Positions 22,838 through 33,410 of a DNA stretch of 64,000 nucleotides are shown here, one piece after another. The DNA comes from Ichthyophis bannanicus (taxonomy: Eukaryota; Chordata; Amphibia; Gymnophiona; Ichthyophiidae), in NCBI GenBank assembly GCA_033557465.1, contig CM066040.1, positions 331,222,297 to 331,286,296 on the forward strand. The letters run 5' to 3'. The first letter of the stretch is position 1, and every line of letters begins with the position of its first letter. The notes beneath the pieces were generated by a model. That model ran no database searches. It had not been told where the DNA came from and saw only the letters and a list, made by a program, of their open reading frames with translations. Made by a program: the position numbers and the translations under genes.

Positions 22838-23853
22838 CGGAAGAAACTCTGAAAATTGCCCAGAAACGCAGAGAAGCTAAAGCCAGAGGAGAAAGAAAGA
22901 CAATTGCAGAACTCAACAGAGATTTCCAACGTGCAGCAAGACAGGACAAGGAAAAGTACTACAATGACACTTGCAAGGAAATAGAAGCAGAAACTATTAG
23001 AGGAAGAACAAGATCAGCTTTCCTAAAGCTACGAGAGTTAAAGAAAAAGTTCCAGCCTCGAATTGGAATGTTACAAGATGCTCAAGGTTCTATGTTGAAT
23101 GATGCTGAGAAGATCAAGAAAAGGTGGAAGGAATATACAGAGTTTTTATATGATAAAGATCAAGTGGACCAACAGCCGTTTCAACCTGTACCTTATGATC
23201 GGGAACCATTGGTGATGAAAGAAGAAGTTGAAGCAGCATTGAAAGCCTTATCAAAGAACAAAGCACCAGGCATTGATAACATTCCCATAGAAGTATTGCA
23301 GCAATCTGATGCAGCTGTTACCGTACTCACAAGGCTCTGCCAAGAAATATGGAAGACAACATCATGGCCAACTGACTGGAAAAGATCTGTGTTTATACCA
23401 ATACTAAAGAAAGGTGATCCAACTGACTGTGGAAATTATCGCACAATCGCTCTGATCCCACATGCCAGCAAGATTCTACTGAAGATTATTCAGAAGAGAC
23501 TACCACCATACCTGGAACAAGAACTACCTGAAGTGCAAGCAGGGTTTAGGAAAGGGCGAGGAACGAGAGACATCATTGCGGATGTGAGATGGATCCTTGA
23601 AAAGACTAAAGAATACCAAAAGGATATCTATTTGTGCTTTATCGACTATAGCAAGGCTTTTGACTGTGTAAACCATGAGAAACTCTGGGCCACATTAAGA
23701 AGCATGGGTATACCAGAACACCTGATGGTTCTCTTGCGCAATCTGTACATTGATCAAGAAGCAACAGTTCGAACGGAACAAGGAGAAACAGAATGGTTTA
23801 AAATAAGCAAAGGTGTAAGACAAGGCTGCATACTTTCCCCCCTACCTGTTTAA
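22834..23853 (+). pseudogene. RTE ORF, reverse transcriptase core
   Basis: This 339-codon frame contains the RT blocks in order: KNKAPGIDNIPIEVLQ, WPTDWKRSVFIPILKKGDP, YRTIALIPHASKILLKIIQ, EVQAGFRKGRGTRD, IYLCFIDYSKAFDCV (first catalytic Asp) and KGVRQGCILSP. The frame breaks in a C-run at about 23840, just before the active-site region, which continues at 23888 in another frame. Confidence 0.88.
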
Positions 23854-23887
23854 TTTATATGCAGAACAAATAATCAGAGAAGCAGGA

Positions 23888-24130
23888 TTGTATGAAGACA
23901 ACAGAGGTGTGAAGATTGGTGGAAGACTCATCAACAACCTTCGCTATGCTGATGATACCACATTACTGGCTGAAAGTGAAGATGATCTGAAACATTTGCT
24001 TCTCACAATCAAAGAACATAGTCTCAAAATGGGCCTGCACCTTAATGTAAAGAAGACAAAGATCATGACAACTGGCATAATCAACAGGTTCATCGTTGAA
24101 GGAGAAGAAATTGAAATTGTGAACAATTAA
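23888..24130 (+). pseudogene. RTE ORF, RT active-site segment
   Basis: The frame holds RYADDTTLLAES (catalytic DD near 23950) and LHLNVKKTKIMTTG. It ends at a TAA created by the fold-back insertion at 24092-24167. Confidence 0.85.
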
Positions 24131-24167
24131 AGTTGTTCACAATTTCAATTTCTTCTCCTTCAACGAT
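24092..24167. repeat. Perfect 35-bp inverted repeat with 6-base loop
   Basis: Arm 1 is 24092-24126, the loop 24127-24132 and arm 2 24133-24167. All 35 positions pair. Arm 1 is normal RTE coding sequence, whereas arm 2 is its reverse complement and has no counterpart in the family's protein. It is therefore a templated inverted duplication inserted into the ORF. It introduces the stop at 24128. Confidence 0.95.
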
Positions 24168-24257
24168 TAACAAGTAGGTTAAAGTCTACTTGGATCAACT
24201 ATCAATAAAGAAGCAACAAGCAGTCAAGAAATCAGACGACGCATTGCTCTTGGCAGA

Positions 24258-24749
24258 ATGACTATGAAAGACCTAGATAAGATTCTCAAGAGCAGAGATG
24301 TCTCTCTCCATACAAAGATTCGACTTGTTCAAGGCATGGTATTTTCAATAACATCATATGGATGTGAAAGCTGGACAGTGAAAAAGATAGACAGGAAGAA
24401 AATTGATGCTTTTGAATTATGGTGCTGGCGGCGAATACTGTGTATACCATGGACTGCCCGAAGAACAAACCAGTCGGTACTAGAGGAGATCAAATCTAAG
24501 CTTTCTTTAGAAGCTCAGATGACAAGACTTCGATTTTCATACTTTGGACACATCATGCGAAGAGAGAGATCATTAGAGAAAGATATTATGCTTGGCAAGA
24601 TAGAAGGTCAACGCAAAAGAGGAAGGCCAGCAATGAGATGGATCGATACAATAACAGCAGCTACGGGTACCAGTCTGTCAACAATGAGCCGCCTGACTGA
24701 AGACCGAACACAATTTAGGATAGCTATCCAGAGGGTCGCCATGAGTTGA
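24258..24749 (+). pseudogene. RTE ORF, C-terminal domain
   Basis: This 163-codon frame holds the RTE/BovB C-terminus: LDKILKSRDVSLHTKIRLV, GCESWTVKK, FELWCWRRILCIPWTARRTN and YFGHIMRRERSLEKDIMLG. It is the conserved region downstream of RT. It was cut off from the upstream frame by the fold-back insertion. Confidence 0.88.
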
Positions 24750-24787
24750 CTCTGACTCGACGGCACTTAACAACAACACTACATAGA

Positions 24788-25060
24788 AACTAGATGAACA
24801 GCATAGCACATGCAAAACAGACAGGCCATCAAAAAATACAGAACAAGGGATCACGATTTAAAAATATGAAGACAATAATTGAACCGGGAATCCCAAAAGC
24901 CAAACTTTGAATGCACCACAACACTGGAAAAATTAAACTATGAAAATTATTTCCTCTTATACTGAGCAAAGCGCAAAGACATTAGGTCACATTTTCCAGA
25001 GTTAATAAATTCAAAATAAAATACTTTTTTTTCTACCGTTCATTGTTTGGGAAGTTTATT
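24788..25060. other. No gene seen
   Basis: AT-rich sequence between the RTE element and the pyrimidine-rich block. Confidence 0.5.
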
Positions 25061-25069
25061 TTTCAGTCA

Positions 25070-25790
25070 CAATTACCTCAGTCTCTCTCCTCTGTTCTTC
25101 GTGTCTTCTGCTAACTCTCCATTGTCTGCTGCTCATGTCCTTTCTTCTCTTCTCCTATTTTCTTTTCCCATTTTCTGTCTACATTTGCCTCTGACATACT
25201 GATCTTTCACTTTTTGTTCTTTTTCCCATTTCTTTGTTTACTCATTCATCCACTCAAATTTCAACCCTCTGTCTTCAACCCCCTTTTGACTTTTCATCTA
25301 GCAACTTTCCTTCTACTCTCCAGCCCGGCTCCCCCATTTCTCATCTCTCTCCTTCCCTAGTCTCTTATTCCCTTCTGTCTTTCACCCACTCCACATTATC
25401 AAATTTCAGCACTCTGTAATCACCATCCTCCTCTCGATCACCTCCCATGTCTTCTCTCACATGCTCCATCATGCCCACCATTCCCCTCTCTCTCACCACC
25501 CCAATTCGGCATCTCCCAATTCCCTCACCCTTCTGCCGTACTCCCAAGATCCAGCATTTCATGCTTTCTCTTCCACCTCTCCAGCCCTTTTTGCCCCCCC
25601 CCCCTCCATAGACCAGCAGCTTTCTATCCCTTTCCCCTTCTGCATCCCCTTCCCCTGCAATGGTCTGGCATCTCTCCTATCTCCCCTCCCAGCCCAGCAT
25701 CTTCTCTCTTTACCCCTCCTCCCCATCCCAGGCCAATATATCCCCAATCTCTCATAACTTAAAATCTCCACTCCTCTCTCTCTCTCTCTG

Positions 25791-25823
<33 letters not shown>

Positions 25824-26790
25824 CTCCCATCTCTTTTTCCCCCTCTGTCTGTCCTCCCCCCTGGGAACAATATCATGTGGCACCATCCTTGCAGTCTTCT
25901 TTGCTTTTCTGAGTCAGCAGCGGAAAGCTCTCATAGCACCATCCTTCCACACACCCACCCAGCTACTTCCTTCTCTGATATTCATTAACCTTGCCTTTAC
26001 TCTTTCTTACCCCAGTATTCATTCTTATGCCCCTCCCGCTCAGTTGTTCCCTCTGTATGACTTTTTTTCTTCCCTTCCACACAAAATAGCTGTCCCCCTC
26101 TCCATCCTCACTTCCACAGCTACTTTGTCTCTCATCTCCATCTCCATCCCCATCCCCAACATCCCCCTCTTCCAGTCATCCCCCAGCATCAGCTCCCTTC
26201 TAGTTCCAGCCCCTCCCAGCATCCGCTCCCTTCTAGTCCAATTTTCCCCATTCCCCAGATCAGTCCATTTCCAGTCCTAGCCAGTATCAGTCCTCCTTGA
26301 ATCCCAGAACCTCCCAGCATCATCTCCCTTCCAGTCCCAGGCCCCCCCTGTATCAGTCCCTCCAGCATCAGCCCATTTTCAGTCCTAACCCCCCCCCCCC
26401 CCCCGTATCAGTCCCTCTTCAGTCCCAGTCCCTCCAGTATCAGTCCCTCTTCAGTCCCAGTCCCTCCCAGCATCATCTCCCTTCCAATCCTAGTCTCTCC
26501 ATCCCCTAGCATCAGCCCATTTCAAGTCCTGGTCCCCCAGAATCAATCCTCTTCCAGTCCCAGTATCAACTCCCTTCCAATCCCTCCATCCCATAGCATC
26601 AGCCTATTTCCAGTCCTAGCCCCCCAATATCAGTCCCCCTCCAGTCCCAGTTCCTCCGAGCATCATTTTCCTTCCAGTCCCAATCCCCCCATCCTCCAGT
26701 ATCAACCCATTTCCCATTGTAGCCCCCAGTCTCTTGCAGTGCCAGCGGCTCCCTCCCCCAACATGATTGCTGCAGGATTGGTGCTTGTAT
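25070..26790 (+). repeat. Pyrimidine-rich low-complexity block with degenerate tandem units
   Basis: About 1.7 kb is almost purely C and T on the plus strand. From about 26160 it becomes a degenerate tandem array based on words such as ccagcatcagctcccttcc and cagtcccagtccctcc, of about 20-30 bases per unit. Long open frames on either strand here (for example 25660-26280) are products of composition, not genes. Confidence 0.75.
25774..25822. repeat. (CT)n-(TA)n-(CA)n microsatellite
   Basis: A CT run passes through tatata into about 13 CA units, within the pyrimidine-rich block. Confidence 0.9.
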
Positions 26791-28614
26791 TTTACAGACA
26801 CACAGGTGCTCATGTCCTTGTATAAAATAGGCTTCTACTTGTTATAAAATATTGGGGGGGGGGGCTGTTCAAAAGCATTGATGCTATTTGTGGACCTGAA
26901 AACCACATAAATGGCTGGTTAGTGCAGCTGAATATCTCCTGTTAACTGGGTTAAATGCTCTGGCGCTGGGGCAGCATTGCTGACTATCCAGTCTGCGATC
27001 ATTTTCATTTTTGACTAACCAGATAGTCAAATGGCAAAAGTTAGGACAGCACACTTCCTTCTGTATCCCAAACTATAATGTCTGCAGGATATTTTGGGAG
27101 AGGATTCTCATGGTTACTATTCAGGGTGCCAGAGAGAGGTCAGAGAGATATCTAAGACTGGCCAGATTGAAAGTGAGGAATCCTAGAGGTTACCCTTCTA
27201 TTCCCAGAGTATCCCAAGACCAACTGGGGACTTAAGCTTGAGAATTTTGCAGGATGCTGGAAGAACAGGTGAGTTTTTAGCAAGGTTTCTGACCTTCCTA
27301 TCCTCTTGTCTCATTTGTGGGAAGATGGAATCAGTGTTTTGTGTCAGACCAAATCCTTTCACTCTCCCTTAAAAACCTGCTGCTGCAATTCTGAAATCAT
27401 TTCCCCTCTCACTTAGTCTGAGGTGCGCCCCATCCAGGACATTAATGCACAGGACAGGGGATCTCCTCATCAATATCCTCTTCTAGACACTCAGAAAGAT
27501 AACAATCTTTAAGATCAGGGGGCACAAATGGGAAAGGAAATTTTGGGCAATGGTGTGCTTCCACCTGTAAGGAAAGCATCTTGTCATGGTGCCTCTAGGC
27601 CTAGTGGATGTCTTCACTGACCAGTGGCTACTGGTGTGTTCTGCTTGGCCCCTAGCTTCTCAGATTATGTTTTGCTTTCAAAGATTTAATTTTTATCATG
27701 CACTGTATTTAATCTTTGAGTGCTCATGCTTTTGCTGATTAATCTGAAATTAGTTGAGACTAATTATTCTATATTTTCCTTTAGAAAATGACATTGAGTT
27801 TCAAGTCTAGTCCCAAAATCCATCTAAGAGTTCTGATTGTCTTAAGAACAACAGGCACTGTGTCTACATCGCTGCCATGAGGTAAAACTAGGACCAGATG
27901 GCAGCAGGAATGATTCAGTAAGAAGAACGTACAAAATGATTAAGCACTAAGAGCTTTGTAGAAACGTCATAAAAATTAAAACAGAGTAGCGGGTGGTGGG
28001 GGGGGGGGTTGTGGGCAAGGTCTTATTCTATATATTTTAACTGAATTATCAAATAGAAATACTTCCTAGCTGTAGGCTTGTTACACTGCTGTATTTGTTT
28101 ATTCTGTGGAGGGCGAATTTTGGGACTCTGGGACTCTCTCATATTCCTTTCTTGTATGACTGGGTTTCGGACTGAGTTTGCACCCTGCCAGTCTGTGTTG
28201 CTCATCAGCTGATGCAGCCTCATTCACAGACTCCCTGGCGCTAAGAGCTGCTCAGTCCCCAATCCTTACTGCTAATTACTTGATCATTCCTACTCCTTAA
28301 TTAAACGTTATGCACAGTACATTCTAAAGGATAAGGCCAGAATCTGGTTAAAGTCTGAAAATATGCTCATCTAATTTTAGAGTAGAGCTTTCTTAAAATA
28401 AACAAAAATAAGAAACTTAGGGGGTCAATATTCATTTGGGCCTGCCAATTATTAAAGTTAAGCGCTGAACTTTATACACACATTAATACTCTGGCACATA
28501 CATAATTTATCTACCCTTTATGTACAGATATCTGACCATATAGTGAGCTAAATGGCGTGATATTATCCATATAGCTTTTAAAAACGTCTGGCTAAGTGAA
28601 TTATGGGTTCACCA
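26791..28614. other. No gene seen; G-tracts
   Basis: Contains poly-G runs near 26853-26864 and 28001-28010. Near 26905-26990 short words (gctgaatatctcc, gttaactgggtt) resemble the interior of the Harbinger-like MITE family, and 28420-28450 begins gggggtcaatattc. Neither has definable ends. Confidence 0.45.
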
Positions 28615-28775
28615 CCCACCATTACTACTACGTATCATTTGTATAGCACTACAAGGCATCCATAGCACTGTACAGAGACACGTAAGACAGTCCCTGCTCA
28701 TAAGAGCTTACAGTTTAGTCAAGACAGATAACACATCCGTAAAGACAGACAACACAAATGGGGAGTAGGCTATAT
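28615..28775 (-). repeat. L2-like LINE 3' end
   Basis: The reverse-strand tail starts with ttactactacg and continues with catttgtatagcactacaag, then gtccctgctcataagagctt. It is the same family as at 6000-6090. Confidence 0.65.
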
Positions 28776-28899
28776 TTTGGGGGAATGGTAAGGAAATACA
28801 TAGAGGGGGATCAGGGTTCAGGGTCATTAGTATTTACTATTTCTATTCCACGGTGCTCCTAGACAAACCTAAGCCGATATACAAACGCAATTATACATT

Positions 28900-29260
28900 T
28901 CATTTCATTTATTAAAATTTGATGTACCGCTCTTAGAAAAGACATCAGAGCGGTTTACAATGAAAAGGGCAATGATACTACAAACATAAAGAAAAGGAAC
29001 GCTATTAAGGTATAGGAAAGTAAAACAGGGTCCAAAGACAGGGGATAGGAAGGATAGGAAGGCTAGGGAGGAGGGGCACGGAAGGTAAAGAGCGGGGAAA
29101 AGCAGCCGGGGAAAAAAGGGAGATCGGGGGGAGGTCATAAGTTTTAAGCTGTGCTTTAAATTTAGGAAAGGAAAGTTCTGAGCGGAGGTCTGGGGGGAGC
29201 TTATTCCATAGGGAGGGACCAAGAAAGAAGAAGGCAGAATTCAGTAGCAACCGGTAAACG
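28900..29260 (-). mobile_element. L2-like LINE 3' end with ORF2 C-terminus
   Basis: The reverse-strand frame (29005-29250) contains FFLGPSLWNKLPPDLRSE, the conserved C-terminal LWNxLPxxLR motif of L2-like ORF2. The 3' end has a gtaaaccgctctg motif and a ttaataaatgaaatg tail at 28900-28960. It is 5'-truncated. Confidence 0.7.
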
Positions 29261-30655
29261 TATAACTTTGCTATCTCTACATCTCAATCTCTTGTCCGTC
29301 TGAACAGCCCAATACTATCTGCATAAGAAAGGGATGGAGACAGGACAGGCTGAGTAATTTACTGGATAAGGGTGGTAAAGCTACGTTGTATGTTTACTTT
29401 CGACCTGTTGGATAGTAGGTATAAACCAAAGCAATAGCACATTGTACGTATATTAAGCACTGCTGCTTAAACATAGAGTGATGCTGTGTGGAGCTCTGTA
29501 ACTGATGTACAGAGCTTGAACCCACTCCCGGCACTCACGGTGTCACCGTAGACAGGTCACCCCTAACCTCTCTCCTCACACATAGGCTGTAGGATACACT
29601 ACGTATCTTCTGTAGGGCAATGATGCTCATTAACACCGTAGGGGAGACTTTGTCATCATGTGATATAAATAAAGTTGATCATTTAACCACCCAGTCAGGG
29701 AGAATAATGGACTAGTACCCTGCAGTTCACAGCAAGGCGTTAGCAGAAGTGCTCTAAGGGCAACAGTAGACGTGGAATCCAGCTCCTCACTAAGTCCCTA
29801 TCTTTCTTTCAGCTCCTGACAGCTCCTCTCACAGGTGAAGAGAGCTTTATTAAGAGGAAATCCCATTAGGCTGGAGAGCAAGAGTGAAGGATTCTCGCTG
29901 GACTTTCCGACTGCGTGACATGTCCACAGCAAGGGCCTTGACAGTGAACAAAGGCAAGGTCACCTCAAGGGTCTCTGGGGGAAAACCTTTCCCTAGCTTC
30001 AGCAGAGATGTGTGCAGACTGGGGAGCGCTTGGGGAGCGCTGTCTGTCTAGCAGGGGACTCAGACCAGGCCTGTTGCACTCTGCACGTACTCACTGTTGA
30101 AAGGATAAATCAGGGACACTGATCCCTGCACTAAAAATAGCCAGGCAGCAAAGACCTGATGGTTTTTTATTTACCAGCTAAGCTCTAGCCTGGAGGCTTT
30201 CTTATTTCTCTGGGGAGGAGCAGAAAGCAGACTTCCCAGCTCAGCTCCATGGCGCTGATTCAGACTACGCTGCTTAGACAGACAGCAGGATCCCATTAGT
30301 CCTGTACACAGCACTGAAGGCTTAAAACAGATTACTGCAGTCCAAACTCCACACCCATGGAGAGGAGATGGAAAAGTCTAGCGTCGTATCAAAGTGGCAT
30401 CTGGTAGCCAAGCCACAATTTGTGGGGCAGATACTGCACTGTAAGGACAGTCAGTGAGAATGCAAGCCCGTCTCTCTCTCTCTCTCTCTCTTCTCTGTGG
30501 CTGGTTTTGTGTTCCTGAACTATTGTTACTAGGCGCTGATGTCTTATTGCAAACGACTACCATCAAGCGTAGGTTTGGCAATGAGGACTGAGAGAGGAAC
30601 ACAGTAAAGTCTCACAGTACCATTTCCCCTTAATTTTACCCTAGTCCACTATTTG
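29261..30655. other. No gene seen
   Basis: No recognised domain. A short (CT)n run occurs at about 30470-30490. Confidence 0.5.
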
Positions 30656-30659
30656 TTGT

Positions 30660-30775
30660 ATTTGTCTGTCCTTCTGTCTTCCATAGAGTGTAAGCTCTAT
30701 TGAGCGGGGACTGTCTCTTACATGCACATATACAGTGCTGTCTATGTCAGATATAAACTTAGATTGTGAGCTCTT
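30660..30775 (+). repeat. L2-like LINE 3' tail, two tandem pieces
   Basis: It contains gtgtaagctctattgagcgg with ggactgtctc and acagtgctgtc, followed by a second attgtgagctctttaggg word. These match the 3' UTR of the L2-like family. Confidence 0.6.
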
Positions 30776-31576
30776 TAGGGACTACAAAAGGGAACTGCTA
30801 CTTCTGGAGAGAGATCTGCAATTGTAAGTATTTACTTCTGGGAATTTTTCTAAATCATGGGGAAAAAAGGAATTCTTTAGATTAAAGCTGAATACTCTGT
30901 GAACCCAGTGTATTTGTTAAATCAATCAGGGCCTAGTAGCAGCAAAGAGTTTTCAGTTTAAATTTAAAACATAGCAGAGAGCTTTCTGGTTAAATTTAGA
31001 ACCCAAGGCTTCCTCTATCCAAGCAAGGGCTGTAGGACTCCCCCTGGAGATTGGTCACAGATTAGAAGCACAGGACAGGTTACTGTATAGCAGCCACTTT
31101 TTCATAAGTCTTCTTTCCCTCCCTCCCTGACACCCACCACCTCTGGGATAATAGTAGCTTTATAGGTGTTTAAACCTCTTAAAGGAAAGGAGGTGCCATA
31201 TTCACTCTCAGGTGCAGCTGTTTATTTTCATCAGCATATATTAAAGATTGACCTGAGATTAATTAAACTTCAGGTGAACAAAGTGCATTAAATGTATTAG
31301 GTAGACTTTAAATATCTAAACACAACCTTAAAACTTAGATGCAGACAGCAGTCCAGCAGCAAGATGGGGGCTTTCCAGTCTTTTGTAATGAGTGTCACAT
31401 GTATGATTTTCTCCCAATTGGTGAGGGGTCTTACTTTGTACTCAGGGAAAGAGTCCGATCTCTGGAGGCTAGAGTAGCAGACTTCGAAGACATAAGGAAG
31501 ACAGAGGTACATAGATGAGACCTACAGGGATATAGTCCTGAAGTCCCACCACTAGTCTGGAAGCATCTCTGTTGCC

Positions 31577-32371
31577 ATGGAGGAGAGAGATCAAGTGACA
31601 GGAGAGCATCACCCTGGTGTGGCAGGAAGTGATCCTATAGATAGAACCTGCCCTCCAGGTGATATAAAACCTTCTCGCACCGCAAATGTTTCTCCAGGGC
31701 CATGTGCCCATGAGGCAAGGGTTAGGACAGCCGTTATAGTTGGTAATTCGATCATCAGGCATGTAGATAGCTGGGTGGCTGGTGGATGTGAGGATCGTCT
31801 GGTAATATGCCTGCCTGGTGCGAAGGTAGCAGACCTCACGCGCCACCTAGACAAGGTCTTAGAATAGTTCTGGGGAGGAGTCTGCTGTCTTGGTACATGT
31901 CGGTACCAATGACATAGGTAAATCTGGTAGGGAGGTTCTAGAGACTAAATTTAGGCTTTTAAGTAGGAAGTTGAAATCCAGAACTTCCAGGGTAGCGTTC
32001 TCCAAAATGCTTCCCGTTCCACGCGCAGGACCCAAAAGACAGGCAGAGCTCCGAAGTCTCAATGCGTGGATGAGAAAATGGTGCAAGGATGAGGGTTTTG
32101 GATTTGTTAGGAACTGGGGAACATATAATCCGCTGTTTATTGTAAGTCCAGTGTATGCTTGCATGCACTGCACGAATATGTTACATGTAAACCGCACTGA
32201 TTTTCAAAGAGCGTGGTATAGAAGAGACATCAAATAAATAAATAAATAAATAAATAAAAACATTTTGGGGAAAGGAGGGGCTCTTCTGAAGGGATGGGCT
32301 TCACCTTAACCGGGATGGAACCAAGCTGCTGGCATTAACCTTTAAAAAGGAGATAGAGCAGCTTTTAAACT
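31577..32371 (+). pseudogene. CR1-A ORF1 with SGNH-esterase motifs
   Basis: The ORF1 region carries the blocks of an SGNH hydrolase fold, known from CR1 ORF1 proteins. These are TAVIVGNSIIRHVD (nucleophile block, near 31735), LVHVGTNDIGKSG (the GTND block, near 31890) and DGLHLNRDGTKLLA (the Asp-His block, near 32293). A frameshift near 31865 separates the first two blocks. The nested 134-bp repeat at 32125-32258 separates the last. The protein is thought to help handle the LINE ribonucleoprotein; its exact role is not established. Confidence 0.8.
32120..32263 (+). mobile_element. Nested L2-like tail in ORF1 with 5-bp TSD
   Basis: The insert 32125-32258 is flanked by aacat on each side (32120-32124 and 32259-32263). 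It contains gtaaaccgcactgattttc, a gtggtatagaag motif and a (TAAA)n end, matching the 3' tails of the L2-like LINEs nearby. It is a severely 5'-truncated insertion or a short SINE using that tail. Confidence 0.8.
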
Positions 32372-32544
32372 AGATAATAGTGGAGAGCTGACAGTTGCCC
32401 AAGAACACATGGTTCAGAACAATGTATCCTTGAAGGACACTACCAAAAAAATGAAGTTAAAGACAAAGACAGCCCAAATGCCCTTGAGTACAGAGTAGAC
32501 AGAGCTTAAAGATTCCAAATTGCCACTGCCTATCAATAACCAGA

Positions 32545-33410
32545 TTAATATGAATAAAATACAGTCTCTAAAATGCTTGTATGCAAATGCTAGAAGTCTA
32601 AAAAATAAGATGGGAGAGTTAGAATATATATCACTAAATGAGTGTTTAGATATGATTGGTATCTCAGAGACATGGTGGAAGGAGGACAACCAGTGGGACA
32701 CTGATACCTGGGTACAAACTATATTGTAATGATAGAGCTGATCAAATTGGTGAAGAGGTTATGCTCTATGTTAGAGAGGGAATTGAGTCACGAAGGATTA
32801 AAGTTTTGCAGGAAACAAAATTTGCTGTAGAATCTCTATGGATTGAAATGCCATGTAAAAAGGGGAAGGCGATGGCAGTACGGTGTACTATCGACTGCCT
32901 GGCCAGAATGAACAAATGGATGATGAAATGCTCAAAGAAATCAGGAAAGCTAACAAAAGTTACAGAACTGTAATAATAATGGGTGATTTCAATTACTCCT
33001 GTATCAACTGGGTCAGTGTTACGGCACGACATGCTAGGGAGATAAAGTTTCTAGATTAAATAAATGACTGCTTCTTGGAGCAGCTTGTTCATGAACTGAC
33101 CAGAGGGGAAGCCATTTTGGACCTAGTCCTTAGTAGAACACCAGATCTGGTGCAAGAGATAAGGGTGTTGGGGCCACTTGGCAATAGTGATCAATGCATG
33201 ATCGCATTTGATTTAATTAATGGAGGAGGGATGGTAAGGAAATCCACAGTACTACCTTTTAACTTTCGAAAGGGAGACTATGATAAAATGAGGAAAATAG
33301 TTAAGAAAAAGCTAAAAGGACAGTTGCAAAGGTTGAAGACTTACATCAAGCTTGGGTGTTGTTTAAAATGCTATCTTGGAAGCCCAGACCAGCTGTATTC
33401 CACGCTTTAA
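32545..33410 (+). pseudogene. CR1-A ORF2, endonuclease part
   Basis: Endonuclease blocks run across three frames: LKCLYANARSLKNKMGELE (start of domain), LDMIGISETWWKED, IIMGDFNYSCINWV (GDFN) and GEAILDLVLS. The catalytic SDH block is altered here (GNSDQCMIAF, His replaced). Frameshifts at about 32700 and 32960 and a stop near 33057 break it. The intact-looking counterpart of the SDH block (GNSDHSMIAF) is in the copy at 38.3 kb. Confidence 0.8.

Larger units (their letters stand above)
21401..24787 (+). mobile_element. Full-length RTE (BovB-like) LINE with 9-bp TSD
   Basis: The element body is about 21410-24778, flanked by the direct repeat ctacataga (21401-21409 and 24779-24787). It starts CTTGGTTTGCAGC, has a 5' UTR of about 450 bases, one long ORF region coding for endonuclease and RT, and a 3' end GACTCGACGGCACTTAACAAC. 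There is no poly(A). Protein motifs place it in the RTE clade, closest in feel to BovB. The ORF is broken by at least three single-base shifts and one fold-back insertion, so this copy is inactive. Confidence 0.88.

Noticed and set aside
24092..24167. Intrinsic terminator or attenuator hairpin
   Set aside because: This is a vertebrate LINE, and arm 2 is a copied inverse of coding sequence, not a regulatory hairpin.
25660..26280. 206-codon open frame
   Set aside because: Lies in pyrimidine-rich low-complexity DNA and is rich in Ser, Pro and Leu through composition. No domain.
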